The notes: generated from the sequence alone by a model not told the origin. A stretch of 64,000 nt of DNA from Pyrinomonadaceae bacterium (GCA_014380365.1 JACMJZ010000026.1:1-64000); one strand, 5' to 3'. Counted from the first letter of the stretch, positions 34,564 to 43,593 are shown. A program made the numbers and translations.

Positions 34564-37356
34564 TCACAGCCCTAATTTTCGTGCGTTTTGCACAAACTTG
34601 TTCAGGCCAGGATCATTTATGGACGGTCCAGTGCCAGGTCCAGTTGCCTTGGGTTTGCAGATACTATCGATGATATGCGAGCCCAGCTTGCGGTAGCTTT
34701 CAAACTGCGTTTCGCTGAACCATTGGTCCACAGTGCTCTCGTGTGGGAATGTATCGTGGGTCATGCCGTAGTGATAGATATCGCGAGGTTCGTTGCCGTA
34801 GAAGACGGGCTTGACGTAGATGATCGTTCCGTCCTCGGCGGGAACTTGAACGGTTTTGCCGGTCGCATCAACCTGGCTCATCGTGTCCACACACGAATAT
34901 TTGATCGTACCGATCGCGCAATAACCACCCTCAGTCTTGTTGTCCTTGCGAGGGAAAATCTGCATTTTCTCAAAATCGACGGGTATGCCAAAGTCTGTGC
35001 GAATCTTCTGCACGGCGTTGCCCAGATTGTCGAATTTAAACTCTGAGTCATCACTGGCGTCGCTAATGATGATCAGCTTGTTGCGGCGCAGCACCATTTC
35101 ATATAAGCCAAGATTCTCAAAGTGTCCGCCGTCAGAAAGATAGACGTAGCTGTTGTCATCGTCCGTTAGGCCCAGCATCTCAGCCATGATCGGATAGACT
35201 GCCGACTTCGGGTAGGCTAGCTTGTAGTAGTCTTCTCCTGGAGGGCCAGGATTACCCAGCCACCATCCCAGTCTCACGTTAAAGAGAGTCATCAGAAGCG
35301 TCACCACCGGCGAAGAGTAATAGCCCATGTTCGGGCTCACCGCCGCGCCAGAGATGGCTATCGCTGTTCCCAGGGAGATGCCGCCATCGCCGCCGTATTC
35401 CTGGGTGCGGCGATACGAACCATAAACGGGTTGCGTGCGATCTTCGGCGTCGGGGACTTGAAAACTTCCACAATGAAGCGTCGATGCAGTAAACGACTCC
35501 GCCTTACGGTTCTGCCAGGCGAGACGGTCGCCGTGCACGAGATTAAGAGTCATGTTCACAATGTGAAGAGGTTTTTGTGAGGCCAATTTGCTCATGGAGA
35601 GGTTGTCGTCTGGGTCGAACCCGGTGAAGGGCTCCGGCTGCCGGTCGGCATTCTTCCGCGAGGCGCCCAGATACGCGCGAATCAAACGATTGCGGTACAT
35701 CGCATGAATGGAAAACTTGTTCGTATTAATAAGCTTGGCCATCAAAAAGCCGAAGGCCAAGGTCAGTATGATTAGGAAAACGACTTCCAGAAGGGAGGGG
35801 AAGAGCGGGTTGGTGGGCGAGATCATCTGCGACGCCACCTGGCTATACTGCCAATTAGACACCTGCGGTAGCCGCCCTCTTAAGAACGTTAGCAACGTGT
35901 CTGTTCCGAGTGCCAAAAGGACGACCAGCACACCCAGGAAAGCGACCGCACCCATCGGGAGTGCATAACTCATAATCGTGGCGACGATTCCGGTTTTTTG
36001 ACCTTTCTCGTCCTTGGCGGGCAGTTTGGCACTGCGTGCGAGAAGGGCCGTAATCAGCCCGATTATCCCGCCACCGGGCAGTACGTAAGTTCTCCAAATG
36101 TTGTCCGCCAGGTTTGGACCGAGCAAGACGAGCAAACTCGCAAGTGTCCAAAACACAATTACTATCAAAACCCAGCCGCCGAATCTGGCCCACCACTCTC
36201 GGTCTTCGTCCTCAGTCCAGCGACTTGAAATGCCGGCAAAGATCGCCAGTGCCAAAAAGGTAAGGATTAGATACGCGGGGACAGCCACGGCGGAATAAAA
36301 GGGTAATTCCTTAACCTCTATGCCGAGAAAGGGCAACGACTGAAGTGGCTGCTGAGGAAGTATTTTGGTCGCAACCAACCAGAGGATCAGACCTCCAACT
36401 AGCCCGTTGGCAATCAATGCAGCGAATTCCTTCCACGCTGTACCTTGTTTCAAACGTCGCAGTATGCCGGAGTAAACCACGCCACTAACCAGATGCAGTA
36501 GCAGGGCGAAAACAATAAAGGGCACTGCCGGATGAAGGTTATTGAGGAGATCAAATGTCAAACTCTTTTCCCATTGCCAGTCGTTGGCACGCGTGGCCCA
36601 AGTCCAATAGAGCGCCAGGAGAGTGGCGGAAAGGATCAAGGGAACAAGGCACCACATAAAAAAGTGCTCTTGATCGCGACGGGTCCTGGCAATACTGGGT
36701 CGCCTCAGCGCCATGTAGATGAGGACCACCACGCCCAAAAGAAAACCAAGCAGGAGAGTGGTCACTCTTATGAAGGGTCGAGCCTCCAACTGCGCCAATG
36801 ATAAGAAGAGTCGGGGTAGAGCCAACGCCGCGACAAAGAAGGGGATCAATACCAGCCAGTTGAGGATCAGGTTGCGCGTAATGATCGCAATCAGAGTCCA
36901 GGTGTCTGCCGACAGCAGTCCTATCTGGGGTGTAAGGTAGTTACTGTAGCTGCGCAGATGGGAGACGGGTTCGGGCTCGGGCCTGAGCAGCAGAGGAGGA
37001 TCCTCGCTCGGCAGATCTTCGACAACGCCGGCCAAACCCTTTTCATGCCGATGTATCCATGCAGAAAGCCACCCACCAACGTAACCGCCTCCGGAAACCG
37101 TCGACAGATAGGAAAACTTATCGAGCAGGTGGTTGTGGGCAAGTCCCTGAAGGATCCCCAGCCCAAAAGTCGCACTACGAATCCCGCCGCCGGAGAGGCA
37201 AATTGCAGAATGCTCCTGTTGGTGAATCTCCTTGTAAATGTTTCTGAGCCGCTCTTCGGAAGTCGTACCCTGACCGGCGGTAGGAGAAGGCTTTCCATGC
37301 AGATTTTCGTACTCTTCTTCGAGGACTTGGTAGAGATGGAGGGGGCGGTTCGACAT
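34564..37356 (-). CDS. Patatin-like phospholipase with a large multi-helix membrane insert
   Basis: Predicted membrane-bound lipid acyl hydrolase. The patatin oxyanion loop is AICLSGGGIRSATFGLG (from residue 51) and the nucleophile elbow is STVSGGGYVGG (Ser88), a variant in which the usual first Gly of GxSxG is Thr. The catalytic Asp is in YLSDGGHFENLGLYE, around residue 750. Between the two halves lie about nine to ten hydrophobic helices (roughly 155-545), so the catalytic fold is split by a membrane domain. At 930 residues it is much longer than soluble patatins. No signal peptide is seen and no neighbours share its strand or operon. Confidence 0.85.
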   Translation of the reverse strand: MSNRPLHLYQVLEEEYENLHGKPSPTAGQGTTSEERLRNIYKEIHQQEHSAICLSGGGIRSATFGLGILQGLAHNHLLDKFSYLSTVSGGGYVGGWLSAWIHRHEKGLAGVVEDLPSEDPPLLLRPEPEPVSHLRSYSNYLTPQIGLLSADTWTLIAIITRNLILNWLVLIPFFVAALALPRLFLSLAQLEARPFIRVTTLLLGFLLGVVVLIYMALRRPSIARTRRDQEHFFMWCLVPLILSATLLALYWTWATRANDWQWEKSLTFDLLNNLHPAVPFIVFALLLHLVSGVVYSGILRRLKQGTAWKEFAALIANGLVGGLILWLVATKILPQQPLQSLPFLGIEVKELPFYSAVAVPAYLILTFLALAIFAGISSRWTEDEDREWWARFGGWVLIVIVFWTLASLLVLLGPNLADNIWRTYVLPGGGIIGLITALLARSAKLPAKDEKGQKTGIVATIMSYALPMGAVAFLGVLVVLLALGTDTLLTFLRGRLPQVSNWQYSQVASQMISPTNPLFPSLLEVVFLIILTLAFGFLMAKLINTNKFSIHAMYRNRLIRAYLGASRKNADRQPEPFTGFDPDDNLSMSKLASQKPLHIVNMTLNLVHGDRLAWQNRKAESFTASTLHCGSFQVPDAEDRTQPVYGSYRRTQEYGGDGGISLGTAIAISGAAVSPNMGYYSSPVVTLLMTLFNVRLGWWLGNPGPPGEDYYKLAYPKSAVYPIMAEMLGLTDDDNSYVYLSDGGHFENLGLYEMVLRRNKLIIISDASDDSEFKFDNLGNAVQKIRTDFGIPVDFEKMQIFPRKDNKTEGGYCAIGTIKYSCVDTMSQVDATGKTVQVPAEDGTIIYVKPVFYGNEPRDIYHYGMTHDTFPHESTVDQWFSETQFESYRKLGSHIIDSICKPKATGPGTGPSINDPGLNKFVQNARKLGL

Positions 37357-37803
37357 CGTTTTCTCTCAATCCTTTCAACTCAATGGGCTGCGACTTCCAA
37401 CTTGTAAGCAGTTATCGTTTCGAAGGGTCTCCCAGAAGACTTGATCATTCTCCAAGAAGTGCGAGCTGTGACAGATGTTTCATCTGCGCCTACCGTGAGA
37501 CTGGAATCGGTTCACTCATTACTAATGAATTTTGAAGCACTTTCATTTCACACGAGGTCACGGCATTAGCTTGAATATAGGCACCTAATTCAGTCTCAAA
37601 GCGAGGCGACGTCTTGACGAGAAGTTCTAAAGGCCAGCGATTTAATGAGCTTTTCGCTCCGATTCGGAAGCCGGTGCAAGGAGTTTTGCTGGCCGAACGC
37701 GCGCACCTTACTTGGTCTCGCCCTTCCATGTCAATACCGCTGAATTTGACGCGGATGGCGGGGCGTGGCATCGTCTCTCTTCCCCTTCCCCAGGACGTAC
37801 TGT
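37357..37803. other. Intergenic region, possible small or remnant gene
   Basis: This 447-base region lies between the divergent patatin and YitT genes. Only the uncertain ORF at 37490-37771 is seen. The YitT ribosome site (AGGAC) lies at its right end. Confidence 0.4.
37490..37771 (-). CDS. Possible small or degraded PilZ-like protein
   Basis: A 93-residue ORF preceded by a purine-rich GGGGAAGGGGAAGAGAG segment. The middle, IRVKFSGIDMEGRDQVRCAR followed by SASKTPCTGFRIGAKSSL, faintly recalls PilZ-type domains of acidobacteria (V.VSGxDxxGxxF...ARTxxISxxGxRI). The rest is unrecognisable, so it may be a remnant or not a gene at all. Confidence 0.25.
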   Translation of the reverse strand: MPRPAIRVKFSGIDMEGRDQVRCARSASKTPCTGFRIGAKSSLNRWPLELLVKTSPRFETELGAYIQANAVTSCEMKVLQNSLVMSEPIPVSR

Positions 37804-38655
37804 ATGAAAAGGTTAATTCGCGAAGCGCTGAATATCTTGCTCATCGTACTGGGCATTCTCTCCGCCGGGTTGGGACTTAAAGGGTTTCTCTTGTCGAGCC
37901 GGTTCATTGACGGCGGCGTCACAGGCGTTTCCATGCTCCTGTCCAACGTGCTCGGATGGCGGCTCTCCATCCTTATCCTCGTAATCAATCTTCCTTTTAT
38001 TGTGCTCGGCTATCGGCAGATCGGCAGGACGTTTGCAATCAAAAGCATCCTCGCGATTACGGGCCTGTCCCTTTGTCTGGCTTTCGTGAAATATCCGGAC
38101 GTTACTCCCGACAAACTTCTGACTGCAGTTTTTGGTGGTTTCTTCATCGGCGCCGGCATCGGACTCGCGATTCGCGGCGGCGCAGTCTTGGATGGAACTG
38201 AAATCGCGGCATTGCTAATCAGCAAGAGCAGTCATCTGCTAAGAGTGGGAGACGTGATTCTCCTGCTGAATGTCTTTATCTTTTCCGCGGCAGCCTTCTT
38301 CCTCGGGATTGAGTCAGCGCTTTATTCGATGCTGACTTACTTTGCTGCGTCGAAGACGATCGACTTCCTGATACACGGCGTGGATGAACACACGGCAATC
38401 ACAATTATCTCCGACAAGAGCGATGAGATAAGGGAAGCCATCATTCGGGACCTAAACCGCGGCGTAACAATCTACAAAGGAGAAGGCGGACTGGATCGCG
38501 TTTCGCAGGACATTCTGTTTTGCGTGGTGACGCGCCTGGAGATAGGTGGGGTGAAAACGGCGGTGCGCGAAATAGATCCCTCGGCCTTCATTGTTGTTTA
38601 TCCCCTCGCCGACGCTGAGGGTGGGGTGCTCAAGAAGCTCGCTTCGCATCCGTAG
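37804..38655 (+). CDS. YitT family membrane protein (DUF161/DUF2179)
   Basis: A 283-residue integral membrane protein starting at ATG 37804 (AGGA site 9 bases upstream); the track's 13 extra residues are not needed. Five to six hydrophobic helices (about 9-28, 46-70, 78-96, 104-130, 150-172) form the YitT/DUF161 part, with typical GLGLKGFLLSSRFIDGGVTG and GGAVLDGTEIAALLI. The C-terminal cytoplasmic DUF2179 domain follows (TAITIISDKSDEIREAIIRD to DPSAFIVVYPLADAEGG). YitT proteins are widespread and thought to be transporters, but the substrate is not established. Confidence 0.9.
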   Translation: MKRLIREALNILLIVLGILSAGLGLKGFLLSSRFIDGGVTGVSMLLSNVLGWRLSILILVINLPFIVLGYRQIGRTFAIKSILAITGLSLCLAFVKYPDVTPDKLLTAVFGGFFIGAGIGLAIRGGAVLDGTEIAALLISKSSHLLRVGDVILLLNVFIFSAAAFFLGIESALYSMLTYFAASKTIDFLIHGVDEHTAITIISDKSDEIREAIIRDLNRGVTIYKGEGGLDRVSQDILFCVVTRLEIGGVKTAVREIDPSAFIVVYPLADAEGGVLKKLASHP

Positions 38656-38973
38656 CGCGAAAGCGAAGCAATCAACAGTCAGCACTAACCGCGTAGCAAT
38701 TGAGACCGGTTGGGTCGGGTCGACAAATTCAGAACCGGGAGCGGTAGCGACCGGGGTCCGGATACAACGTCCAGGATCCGCACGGTGCACAAAGTTTAGA
38801 AAGGCCTAGTCCAACTTGATTGTTTTACTTGGTCGCTACCTCTCCCGGTTCTGAATTATTCTGCTCACTCAAGGAGCTTTGGTTTACCGATTCCGGTAAG
38901 GCAACAGCTTAGCTAATTGTTCTTGGCTTTTGGTGTAAAGCCATATTCATACGAACAGAAGGAGAGAATACTG
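38656..38973. other. Intergenic region containing a dispersed inverted repeat
   Basis: This 318-base gap consists largely of the repeat at 38724-38857; the remainder shows only the AAGGAG ribosome site of the methyltransferase gene near 38959-38964. Confidence 0.45.
38724..38857. repeat. Dispersed inverted repeat (ATTCAGAACCGGGAGCGGTAGCGACC)
   Basis: The left arm AAATTCAGAACCGGGAGCGG plus TAGCGACCGGGG is mirrored by GGTCGCTACCTCTCCCGGTT plus CTGAATT about 70 bases later. It is a variant of the CAGAACCxCCTGCGGTAGCGGGC family. Confidence 0.82.
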
Positions 38974-39993
38974 ATGGCAATCCAAATGGCGGCAACGCCG
39001 GAGCGTCTCATGCAGATTGGTCTGGGGTTTTGGGCCTCCAAGACACTCCTGAGCGCAATCGAACTCGGATTGTTCACCGTCCTGGCCGAAGCGCCGCTGG
39101 ACGCGCAGCAATTGAGGGCTCGTCTCGGTCTGCACGAACGCAGCGCGCGCGACTTCTTCGACGCTCTCGTGGCTCTCGGAATGCTTGAACGCGAAGATGG
39201 AGTCTATCGCAACACAGCGGAGACCGATCAGTTCCTGGTTCGGGGCAAACTCACCTATCTCGGCGGCATGCTTGAGATGGCCAACCAGCGCCTGTATCCG
39301 TTTTGGGGTTCGCTGACGGAAGGGTTGCGCACCGGCTTGCCGCAAAATGAAATGAAGACGGGCGGCGCAGGGCTCTTTGAGTCGATCTACGGAGACCCGG
39401 AACGCTTGCGTCTGTTTCTCGGCGCCATGACTGGGTTGAGTATGCCGGCGGCGAAGGCCATCGTCGAGAAGTTTCCCTGGAAAGATTACCAAACGGTGGT
39501 TGACGTCGGCGGTGCGCAGGGAGGTTTGTTGGTACAGCTGGCTCTTGCTCATCCACATTTGCGTGGCAGCAACTTCGATCTGCCGGTGGTAGGGCCGGTC
39601 TTTGAAGAGTATGTCGCGGCAAGCGGGCTGAGCGAGCGGCTAAAGTTTTCGCCCGGCAGCTTTTTCGAGGAACCGCTCCCGCCCGCCGAGGTAATCACGA
39701 TGGGTCACATACTGCACGACTGGGACCTGGACCAGAAGCGTATGTTGCTCCGTAAGGCTTACGAAGCGCTTCCTGAGGGTGGTGCGTTAATCGTCTTCGA
39801 GGCACTAATTGATGACGACCGAAGGCAAAACGCTTTTGGCCTGCTGATGAGCCTGAACATGCTGATTGAGACGCCGGGAGGTTTTGATTACACAGGACAG
39901 GACTGCTCGGAGTGGATGAAGGCCGCAGGCTTCAGCTCAACACGGGTGGAGCACCTTGCGGGTCCTGAGTCGATGGTGGTGGGAATCAAATAA
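38974..39993 (+). CDS. SAM-dependent O-methyltransferase (plant/ASMT-like family)
   Basis: Class I methyltransferase of the acetylserotonin/caffeate O-methyltransferase group (339 residues from ATG 38974, AAGGAG site). The N-terminal winged-helix dimerisation domain (about 10-95: [40 protein letters not shown]) decides partner and substrate. The catalytic domain has the SAM-binding motif [17 protein letters not shown] and the signature [20 protein letters not shown] containing the presumptive catalytic His. Family members methylate phenolics, polyketides or other secondary metabolites; the substrate here is unknown, since no biosynthetic genes adjoin it. Confidence 0.88.
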   Translation: MAIQMAATPERLMQIGLGFWASKTLLSAIELGLFTVLAEAPLDAQQLRARLGLHERSARDFFDALVALGMLEREDGVYRNTAETDQFLVRGKLTYLGGMLEMANQRLYPFWGSLTEGLRTGLPQNEMKTGGAGLFESIYGDPERLRLFLGAMTGLSMPAAKAIVEKFPWKDYQTVVDVGGAQGGLLVQLALAHPHLRGSNFDLPVVGPVFEEYVAASGLSERLKFSPGSFFEEPLPPAEVITMGHILHDWDLDQKRMLLRKAYEALPEGGALIVFEALIDDDRRQNAFGLLMSLNMLIETPGGFDYTGQDCSEWMKAAGFSSTRVEHLAGPESMVVGIK

Positions 39994-39994
39994 A

Positions 39995-40020
39995 GTGATG
40001 AGTCATGAGTGATGAGTACT
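39995..40020. repeat. Direct word repeat (GATGAGTCATGAGT)
   Basis: GTGATGAGTCATGAGTGATG words just after the methyltransferase stop, resembling one arm of a word-type repeat, adjacent to CTTTGCG copy 3. Confidence 0.55.
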
Positions 40021-40036
40021 GGGTGAGGGGAAGCCC

Positions 40037-40132
40037 TTCTTTGCGTTCCTTTGCGAACACTTTGCGTTCTTTGCGGTAAAACGGCCAACATAACTGCAAA
40101 GACCGCAAAGGTTGCGCAAAGAGTCGCAAAGG
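40037..40132. repeat. Word-type inverted repeat (CTTTGCG family, copy 3)
   Basis: Left arm TCTTTGCGTTCCTTTGCG and CTTTGCGTTCTTTGCGGT; right arm GCAAAGACCGCAAAGG and TTGCGCAAAGAGTCGCAAAG. It lies between convergent genes and may serve as a bidirectional transcript end. Confidence 0.9.
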
Positions 40133-40136
40133 CAAA

Positions 40137-41156
40137 TCAATCGGCGACGCTGGCGCGCAAGCTCTGTGCAATCAAAGGCACGATGCGGCGGGGGATGTCG
40201 ATAGCTGCTTTGATATGGCGGGCGTGGGTGAAGTGGCCGGCGACGTAAACGCCGCGCACGCTTGTTTCAAATGTTACCGGGTCGTAAGCGGGAACTTCGG
40301 TTAACTTTCCGGGCTCAGTCTGCACGCCGAGTTTTTTCAGCATAGTCAAATCAGCGTCGCTCCCAATCAGAACAAACACCACATCGTTGGCAATCTTGAG
40401 AATCTCACCTTCCTCTGTTTTCAGGGTTACGGTCAGTTCGGTAATCTCAAGAATGTCTTTGTAAAGGATGACGCGCAGATGGCCGGCGGCAATCTGCTGC
40501 TCAAGAGGTTTGCGTACCCAGTGCTTCATCGCGCCCGCTTTGGGGTCATGGTTCTCCCAGTCGTCCCGCCAGATTGCCAGCGTCGTGCGCGCCCCCTCCT
40601 CGGCCAGGAACAAGGCTGCTTCGGCGGCGCTGTTGCCACCGCCAACTACGAGGGCATCTTTGCGAACATAAGCGTAAGGCTCAACGAACAGATGGTGAGT
40701 CTTGGGGAGGTCTTCGCCGGGAATGTTCAGCCGCCTCGGATGGGCCATCGCACCAATGGCAAACAATATCCGCGACGCCTGGTAGCGGTTCTTGTCAGTG
40801 TGAACGAGGAACTCCGGGCCGCCTTTCTCAATATCGTTCTCAATGAGATTCTCAAGGTCGACAACTCGCTCCCCGGCATTGATCCGCAGATCATGTTCGA
40901 GGACAAAGTGTATGTAATGGGAAAGCAACTCCTCACGCGTCGGCTTGTCGCGACAGGGTTTCAATGCGCCTGCATCCATCTCCAACTCGTTAGGAGTAGA
41001 AAAAAGAGTTCGGCCCACGGGATAGCGACGAATGGTGTCGGCAATCGTTCCTTTCTCGATTACGAGATAGCTCAGTCCTTCCTGCGCGGCCGCGCGCGCG
41101 GCGGAAAGTCCGGCTGGGCCAGCGCCGATGATTAGTAAGTCGAGTTGATTGCTCAT
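40137..41156 (-). CDS. ypdA: YpdA-type FAD/NADPH-dependent oxidoreductase (putative bacillithiol disulfide reductase)
   Basis: Flavoprotein of the thioredoxin-reductase-like group that lacks a redox-active CxxC pair. FAD motif: DLLIIGAGPAGLSAARAA; NADPH motif: LVVGGGNSAAEAALFLAE. Characteristic YpdA text is RYPVGRTLFSTPNELEM (compare YPVGMTFFST in Firmicutes) and the C-terminal GVYVAGHFTHARHIKAAI. At 339 residues the length fits. YpdA reduces bacillithiol disulfide in organisms that make this thiol; bshC at 49139 in this window supports that role. Flanked by repeats on both sides. Confidence 0.85.
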   Translation of the reverse strand: MSNQLDLLIIGAGPAGLSAARAAAQEGLSYLVIEKGTIADTIRRYPVGRTLFSTPNELEMDAGALKPCRDKPTREELLSHYIHFVLEHDLRINAGERVVDLENLIENDIEKGGPEFLVHTDKNRYQASRILFAIGAMAHPRRLNIPGEDLPKTHHLFVEPYAYVRKDALVVGGGNSAAEAALFLAEEGARTTLAIWRDDWENHDPKAGAMKHWVRKPLEQQIAAGHLRVILYKDILEITELTVTLKTEEGEILKIANDVVFVLIGSDADLTMLKKLGVQTEPGKLTEVPAYDPVTFETSVRGVYVAGHFTHARHIKAAIDIPRRIVPLIAQSLRASVAD

Positions 41157-41170
41157 CTGATCAGGTTAGG

Positions 41171-41271
41171 AAAGTCCAAAGTCCAAAGTCCAAAGTTAGC
41201 AGCCCGCATCGCTATCAAGGGGTTGCCTGGGTTTTCTGACTTTGGACTTTGGACATTGGACATTGGACTTT
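41171..41271. repeat. Word-type inverted repeat (AGTCCAA words)
   Basis: Left arm AAAGTCCAAAGTCCAAAGTC; right arm GACTTTGGACTTTGGACATT plus GGACATTGGACTTTC. It sits between ypdA and phzF. The same word occurs inside mutL at 52496-52535. Confidence 0.9.
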
Positions 41272-41272
41272 C

Positions 41273-42376
41273 TTAGACGAACACCTCGCCGTGCGCGACA
41301 ATCACTGAAGGCCCACCCACGCGAACTTCAGTAACCGCACCGGGTTTGCCTGTGACTTCAATATTGATTCTGCTCGGGCGATGCATGAAATCACCTTGCT
41401 CTATTACGAAGCGGAACTGCCCATCAATCGGTTCAATACTCTGCGCGCCGTGATGAACCAGGTAAGCGCCCAAGGCGCCGGCGGCGCTGCCGGTCGCCGG
41501 ATCTTCCGGAATGTTGTCGCCCGGCGCGAACATGCGTGTGTGTACACGCGCCGCGCCAATCTCGATCGTTTCACGACTAAAGACGGAGCAGCCGGTGGCA
41601 CCCGTCCCGTCATAGATTTCCGCGAGCAATGCAGCGTTTACCCTGCATCTGCGCAAGTCTGCTAGTGATCGAATCGGAACCGCCAGGAACGGCAAGCCGG
41701 TGGAAATCACCTGGATCGGCAGAGTCTCGTCAAGGTCTTCGATCGCCAGGCCCAACGCGCGTGTAAGGTCCTCCTGTTCGCCCCGGTCATCCAGCACGTT
41801 CCCCATTTTAGGATTGCCCTGCGTCATCACCACTTGTACGGGGACGCCAGCTTCGAACTCGATGTCGACCGGCAAGACACCGATGCCGACTTCTTGATAA
41901 ATCCGCGTCCAGCCATTGTTATTCTCCGGCAACGGCACAACACCTTCATGCGCCAGCGCGTTCCACGTGCCAACAACCGGATGACCGGCAAAAGGGATTT
42001 CCCGCGCTGGTGTGAAGATGCGAAGGCGACGTAGGACTTTGGGGGAATCAGAGTTCGCTTGCAAATTCCTCTGGGCTACTTCCCCCGCGTTACGATTCTC
42101 TGTCCCTGCGGTTTGTGCGCTCGGTTCGCTGACATCCGTCGACGTCGGATCGCTTGCAGCTTTCGGTTCACTCTTCGCTGACTGTTGATTGCTTTCTGCT
42201 GATTGCTCCCTAACCGGCCTGAGCACAAACACCGTTTCTGAAAGATTCATCTCGCGAGCAATCTTCATCATCTGTTCGTCAGTGAGTCCTTCAGCCTCAG
42301 GAAACACTGCGAGGGGATTCCCGGCAAAAGGTTCGCGCGTAAACACGTCGAGTTGTATGAAACGGTGGCTGCTCAA
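41273..42376 (-). CDS. PhzF-family isomerase-like protein with a low-complexity insertion
   Basis: Member of the PhzF/diaminopimelate-epimerase-fold family. The family landmarks are intact: QLDVFTREPFAGNPLAVFPE, the catalytic-Glu segment REMNLSETVFV, EIPFAGHPVVGTWNAL and the C-terminal DNIPEDPATGSAAGALGAYL. The substrate is unknown; most non-Pseudomonas members are not in phenazine pathways. An about 50-residue insertion (about residues 56-108) rich in Ser, Glu, Gln and Ala interrupts the fold just after the catalytic segment. It begins REQSAESNQQSAKSE, encoded by a repeated ATTGCT/CTGA-type word. A decayed copy of this gene's 5' part lies at 43810-44030. Confidence 0.88.
   Translation of the reverse strand: MSSHRFIQLDVFTREPFAGNPLAVFPEAEGLTDEQMMKIAREMNLSETVFVLRPVREQSAESNQQSAKSEPKAASDPTSTDVSEPSAQTAGTENRNAGEVAQRNLQANSDSPKVLRRLRIFTPAREIPFAGHPVVGTWNALAHEGVVPLPENNNGWTRIYQEVGIGVLPVDIEFEAGVPVQVVMTQGNPKMGNVLDDRGEQEDLTRALGLAIEDLDETLPIQVISTGLPFLAVPIRSLADLRRCRVNAALLAEIYDGTGATGCSVFSRETIEIGAARVHTRMFAPGDNIPEDPATGSAAGALGAYLVHHGAQSIEPIDGQFRFVIEQGDFMHRPSRINIEVTGKPGAVTEVRVGGPSVIVAHGEVFV
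42140..42215. repeat. Word-type repeat in frame within phzF
   Basis: Plus-strand text CGCTGACTGTTGATTGCTTT followed by CTGCTGATTGCTCC consists of repeated CTGA/TTGATTGC words and encodes the start of the PhzF insertion. Confidence 0.6.
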
Positions 42377-42771
42377 GGTTTAATAATCCAGTATTTTTGA
42401 AATGCTTCTCCACATCATCCGGGCGTTGTAAGGTTTGGGTCAAGCACAGAAATTTTACTATTGCATGAAAGGTGTTGGCAGTGATCGTCATCATTATTGA
42501 ACCATGGAGTTGGTTGGTCCCAAAACGAATTAGCCTGACACCCGTCAGAGGGAACGGGAAAGAGCCTGAGACGAGCGAGCGTCTTGTTTGGAGCTTGCGG
42601 CTACTCAAGCATTCTCACGTCGTTGGAATCTTGTAAAAAGTTCATTGACTTTCCCGTCCCTGTTGGAATATCGTCGGCCCGCTTTTTACGCATTCCTCCC
42701 AAACTGACACAAGTAATGGGAAGCTGGCCCCTGGCTTTACCCGTTTGTCTGGCCGATAGGCGGAACCCGAA
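42377..42771. other. Intergenic region, divergent phzF / cassette
   Basis: This 395-base gap should contain promoters for phzF and for the membrane-protein pair at 42772. A CCCGTCAGAGGGAACGGG palindrome occurs at about 42540-42557. No other structure or gene is supported; ORF 42297-42608 overlaps phzF and looks spurious. Confidence 0.4.
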
Positions 42772-43128
42772 ATGACAAGACTAATAATGTTTGCTCGATA
42801 TGAAGTTGTGTTCTTGTTGGCGGCACTTGCCGCAATAGTGCTATTTCAGATCTTCACGGGAAGAATCATCACCAGGGGGCTGCTCAGTGAGAAAGGTAAG
42901 GAGGGTGTCGCAGCCTTCAGCCCGACGCGTTTGCAGTTACTTCTATTCACCCTCGGCGTCGGGTTTTATGTTCTCGGGCAGGTCATGAACTCTATCGCCG
43001 CGGGCAAGCCCGCCTTTCCCGAAATAGACCTCAACGTGATGTTGATCCTGGGGGGCAGCCATGCGCTTTTCCTGGGCGCCAAGGCATTGCCTCAATCCGG
43101 ATCGAAACCAGATGTCTCAAACCAATAG
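42772..43128 (+). CDS. Small three-helix membrane protein, paralogue A of a pair
   Basis: A 118-residue membrane protein of unknown family. Three hydrophobic segments are visible (about 9-26, 53-74, 83-102): VVFLLAALAAIVLFQIFTGR, LQLLLFTLGVGFYVLGQVMN and NVMLILGGSHALFLGAKALP. The stretch from SPTRLQLLLFT to the end aligns by eye with the corresponding part of the next protein (SRFQFLIFTFVIALSLFLI, PAFP, then a small-residue helix), so the two are paralogous subunits. Start could be 42772 or the ATG at 42787. It opens an apparent six-gene cassette ending in peptidoglycan hydrolases. Confidence 0.65.
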   Translation: MTRLIMFARYEVVFLLAALAAIVLFQIFTGRIITRGLLSEKGKEGVAAFSPTRLQLLLFTLGVGFYVLGQVMNSIAAGKPAFPEIDLNVMLILGGSHALFLGAKALPQSGSKPDVSNQ

Positions 43129-43146
43129 AAATCAAAGGAGCCCAAG

Positions 43147-43593
43147 ATGTATTTTGAAAATACCAGCTTCGCATTTGCTTTTGAGTTTCACAACCTTGCC
43201 TTGTTCATGGGTTGGACACTTGCGATTCTCATAGCGGTATTCGCCCTGGCGATCATCTATAAGATGTGGAAAGGGCACATTGACCTCTCCTATCTAATCG
43301 CAGGAGACGATGGCGCCGCGAGCCTCTCGCGGTTCCAATTTCTTATTTTCACGTTTGTGATTGCGCTGAGTTTGTTTTTGATCATTGTCAACACGCCAAC
43401 TGGACCAGCATTCCCAGATATCCCCAATAGCATTCTCGCATTGTTAGGGATCAGCGGAGGCTCCTACGTGGCGTCGAAGGGTGTTGACGTTAGTGCACCG
43501 GCGAAAACGACGACCACAATAGTATCGCCGAATGACCCGCCAAAGGACCCTACTGTCATAACCGAGAAAGTCGAACCGAAATCGGTGGAATAG
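43147..43593 (+). CDS. Small three-helix membrane protein, paralogue B of a pair
   Basis: A 148-residue protein with three hydrophobic segments (about 18-39, 62-82, 93-112): LALFMGWTLAILIAVFALAI, FQFLIFTFVIALSLFLIIVN and NSILALLGISGGSYVASKGV. A charged, Thr/Pro-rich cytoplasmic or periplasmic tail follows. The AAAGGAG ribosome site precedes the ATG, and only 18 bases separate it from the preceding gene, so they are co-transcribed. The shared pattern S.xR.Q.L.FT...PAFP.I...L.L..GG links both. The size and topology resemble holins or small channel subunits, but homology to these is not shown. Confidence 0.68.
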   Translation: MYFENTSFAFAFEFHNLALFMGWTLAILIAVFALAIIYKMWKGHIDLSYLIAGDDGAASLSRFQFLIFTFVIALSLFLIIVNTPTGPAFPDIPNSILALLGISGGSYVASKGVDVSAPAKTTTTIVSPNDPPKDPTVITEKVEPKSVE

